Of a stretch of DNA of 16,554 nucleotides, positions 14,853 to 16,554 are shown one piece after another (position 1 is the first letter of the stretch; every line of letters starts with the position of its first letter). The position numbers and the translations under genes were made by a program. Origin of the DNA: Euryarchaeota archaeon UBA82 (GTDB lineage Archaea; Thermoplasmatota; Poseidoniia; Poseidoniales; Poseidoniaceae); NCBI GenBank assembly GCA_002496635.1, contig DAKQ01000144.1, positions 938 through 17,491 on the forward strand, read 5' to 3'. The notes beneath the pieces were generated by a model, which was given only the letters and a program-made list of their open reading frames with translations, was not told the origin of the DNA and made no database searches.

Positions 14853-16430
14853 ATGCATTGGTCCGATGTCGCAGCAAAGCGGCTTGCAGAACGTGGAAAT
14901 AAGCATATTATTTCCACCGGAATTACACCAAGTGGAGAATTCCACATAGGGCATCTACGAGAAATTCTAACAGGCGATATGCTTACTCGAGCTGCTAAGA
15001 AAGCGGGACTTGATGTTGAATTCGTCTTTATTGTGGATAGCGCAGACCCATTACGGAAGGTGTACTCGTTCCTCGATGATGAGTATGAAATTTATATTGG
15101 ACATCAGTTGAAACAAATCCCGCCACCCACGCCCGAGGGAAAGCCTGATCATGAACGATTCTTAAATGGGATCTCATATGCTGACCATTTTCTTGAACCG
15201 TTCAAGGAAGCCTTGGAACAGATCAATGTACGTCCAAGATTCATAGACAACTTTGAATCCTATTCATCGGGTAAATTTTCGGAAATGGCTCGTATTGCTT
15301 GCAATAAAGCAACTGAAATTAGAGAGATTATAGAGCGTGTTTCGGGACGAGAACTCTCTGAAGAATGGTTCCCTTGGAATCCAATTGATTCGACTGGTTC
15401 AATCGATGGGATTACAGTCACTGGTTGGAATGACCCCTTTGTGGAATGGATTGATTCGAATGGCCAAACTGGAAGAAGTGATGTTAGCAAAGGTGAAGGA
15501 AAGCTTCCTTGGCGTATTGATTGGCCTGCAAAATGGGCATGGATTGGCGTTACAATGGAACCGTTTGGTAAAGATCACGGAGCCGCTGGAGGTTCATATG
15601 ATACAGGAAAAGAGATTGTTGAATTATTTGGAAAACAAGCACCTGTTGACCTAACCTATGAGTGGATTAGCCTTCGTGGACAAGGTGCAATGTCTTCCTC
15701 ATCTGGCAACACCATCGGACCACTAGAAGCCCTATCGCTTGTGCCTCCAGAAATTTTACGATACCTCATAGCATCCACTAAACCAAACAAAGCAATTGAA
15801 TTTGATACGGGAATGGGGCTCGTAACCTTGGCGGATGAATTCGAACGTACTTCATCAAGAGATTTCTCTATAGAACTGAATAATGAAGATTTAAGTCGCC
15901 GGAAAAGAGTTGCTGTAGAGGATGCTCAAATCGCAATAGAATTATCCAATGTCTCCGGATTAAATGAACCATCACATGTTACCTTCAGACACCTTGCACT
16001 TCTTGCTCAAACAAAATCCGATGATAACGAGATTTGGAAATCCATTGGGATTCAGGGTCAAGTATCTCCTTCGATGATTGATCGATTACAACGAATGCGA
16101 ACTTGGATTTCATCAAGGCATTTCCCAGAAGAATTACGCATCACAATACTTGAAACTCCTGACCAAGAAGCGTTAGCACACTTAGGAGATGAGGAACATA
16201 CAATACTTCCAAACATCATTGGACAATTTACTCATTGCGAATGGACAAGTTCTGATATTCAAGGAGCTATTTCTCAATCAGCGAAATCAATTGACATGTC
16301 ACCTCGTGTCGCATATCGCACATTGTACCTCTGCATCATGGGAATTGAGAAAGGCCCACGTCTCCCAGCGATTCTCTCCGAACTCGACAGAGAAACAATT
16401 CTTTCACTCCTTAGGCAATGCCTTCGATGA
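14853..16430 (+). CDS. lysS: Lysyl-tRNA synthetase, class I
   Basis: The enzyme charges tRNA-Lys with lysine; class I LysRS occurs in most archaea and some bacteria, unrelated to the class II form. The 525-residue protein has GITPSGEFHIGHLREI (23-38) with the HIGH motif, VDSADPLRKVY (61-71), and the class I LysRS block LPWRIDWPAKWAWIGV (218-233) followed by EPFGKDHGAAGGSYDTG (236-252). The KMSKS region reads GAMSSSSGN (278-286), so neither usual lysine is present. Residues 300-525 form the helical anticodon-binding part. The ATG at 14853 follows GGAGATGA 5 nt upstream; a TTG at 14835 is in frame but overlaps the previous stop. It is probably cotranscribed with the GfcR-like gene. Confidence 0.96.
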   Translation: MHWSDVAAKRLAERGNKHIISTGITPSGEFHIGHLREILTGDMLTRAAKKAGLDVEFVFIVDSADPLRKVYSFLDDEYEIYIGHQLKQIPPPTPEGKPDHERFLNGISYADHFLEPFKEALEQINVRPRFIDNFESYSSGKFSEMARIACNKATEIREIIERVSGRELSEEWFPWNPIDSTGSIDGITVTGWNDPFVEWIDSNGQTGRSDVSKGEGKLPWRIDWPAKWAWIGVTMEPFGKDHGAAGGSYDTGKEIVELFGKQAPVDLTYEWISLRGQGAMSSSSGNTIGPLEALSLVPPEILRYLIASTKPNKAIEFDTGMGLVTLADEFERTSSRDFSIELNNEDLSRRKRVAVEDAQIAIELSNVSGLNEPSHVTFRHLALLAQTKSDDNEIWKSIGIQGQVSPSMIDRLQRMRTWISSRHFPEELRITILETPDQEALAHLGDEEHTILPNIIGQFTHCEWTSSDIQGAISQSAKSIDMSPRVAYRTLYLCIMGIEKGPRLPAILSELDRETILSLLRQCLR

Positions 16431-16504
16431 AATACTCTAAGAACGTCGTATTTCGAAACGTTCGACCCTAAGAATTCAAAAGAGGTCGGACTCTCCTATT
16501 GAAC

Positions 16505-16554
16505 ATGGCAGGCGTCTATTGTCCGACATGCGAGGTCGGTGTAGAGGCTGCTGC
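16505..16554 (+). CDS. Start of a further gene, zinc-ribbon N-terminus, cut by the window
   Basis: Sixteen codons are visible, beginning MAGVYCPTCEVGVEAA. The CPTC knuckle right after the start suggests an N-terminal zinc ribbon. It follows LysRS in the same direction after 74 bp. AGAGGTCGG upstream is rather far from the ATG to be the ribosome binding site. Too little is present to name a family, and this may not be a true start. Confidence 0.45.
   Translation, partial: MAGVYCPTCEVGVEAA

Noticed and set aside
1..16554. CRISPR array, tRNA or rRNA genes, transposon or prophage
   Set aside because: Nearly every base is in a conserved housekeeping gene. The gaps are short and contain no repeat series, cloverleaf sequence or terminal repeats that I can see.

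Overview
The window reads as a compact archaeal chromosome segment, most likely from a marine euryarchaeon of the Thermoplasmatota / Marine Group II (Poseidoniales) type. The archaeal assignment rests on single-copy core genes: aRF1 with NIKS and GGQ motifs, aIF2-beta, class I lysyl-tRNA synthetase, the archaeal form of UMP kinase, a Nog1-type GTPase and a GfcR/PyrE-like regulator. They sit among genes of bacterial or eukaryotic flavour: a eukaryote-like class Ia ribonucleotide reductase, LipB, a PpiC parvulin and FolB. The group-level placement is inferred from this mixture and was not tested by a search.

Layout. (1) 1-2421, minus strand: nrdB then nrdA (nrdA runs off the left edge), the iron/tyrosyl-radical ribonucleotide reductase. 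(2) 2422-2683: divergent control region. (3) 2684-7377, plus strand: a closely spaced run of dut, lipB, ubiX, a SAP-domain membrane-anchored M28 peptidase, ppiC, folB and an unknown zinc-ribbon protein. (4) 7378-10404, minus strand: prf1 (aRF1) then argS, meeting the previous run stop to stop. (5) 10504-11480, plus strand: pyrH and a small zinc-ribbon membrane protein. (6) 11483-12598, minus strand: Nog1-like GTPase. (7) 12710-13746, plus strand: an unknown 147-residue protein, a pterin carbinolamine dehydratase and a [2Fe-2S] ferredoxin-like protein. (8) 13753-14163, minus strand: aIF2-beta. (9) 14257-16430, plus strand: GfcR-like regulator and class I LysRS, followed by the first codons of a further zinc-ribbon gene at the right edge.

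Themes. Nucleotide supply is prominent: RNR and dUTPase are divergently transcribed neighbours, and UMP kinase and a PRTase-like regulator lie further on. Translation is the second theme (aRF1, ArgRS, LysRS, aIF2-beta, Nog1). Cofactor chemistry is the third (lipoate, prenylated FMN, folate/pterin, Fe-S). Genes are packed tightly: three convergent junctions have 0, 2 and 6 bp between stop codons. No gene-free stretch exceeds 300 bp. I see no tRNA, rRNA, CRISPR array, insertion sequence or prophage.

No unmistakably new multi-gene system is visible. The best leads are the SAP-TM-M28 peptidase architecture, the strikingly eukaryote-like RNR pair, the PCD/[2Fe-2S] gene pair with an unknown upstream partner, and a near-symmetrical TATA element between aIF2-beta and the GfcR-like gene.
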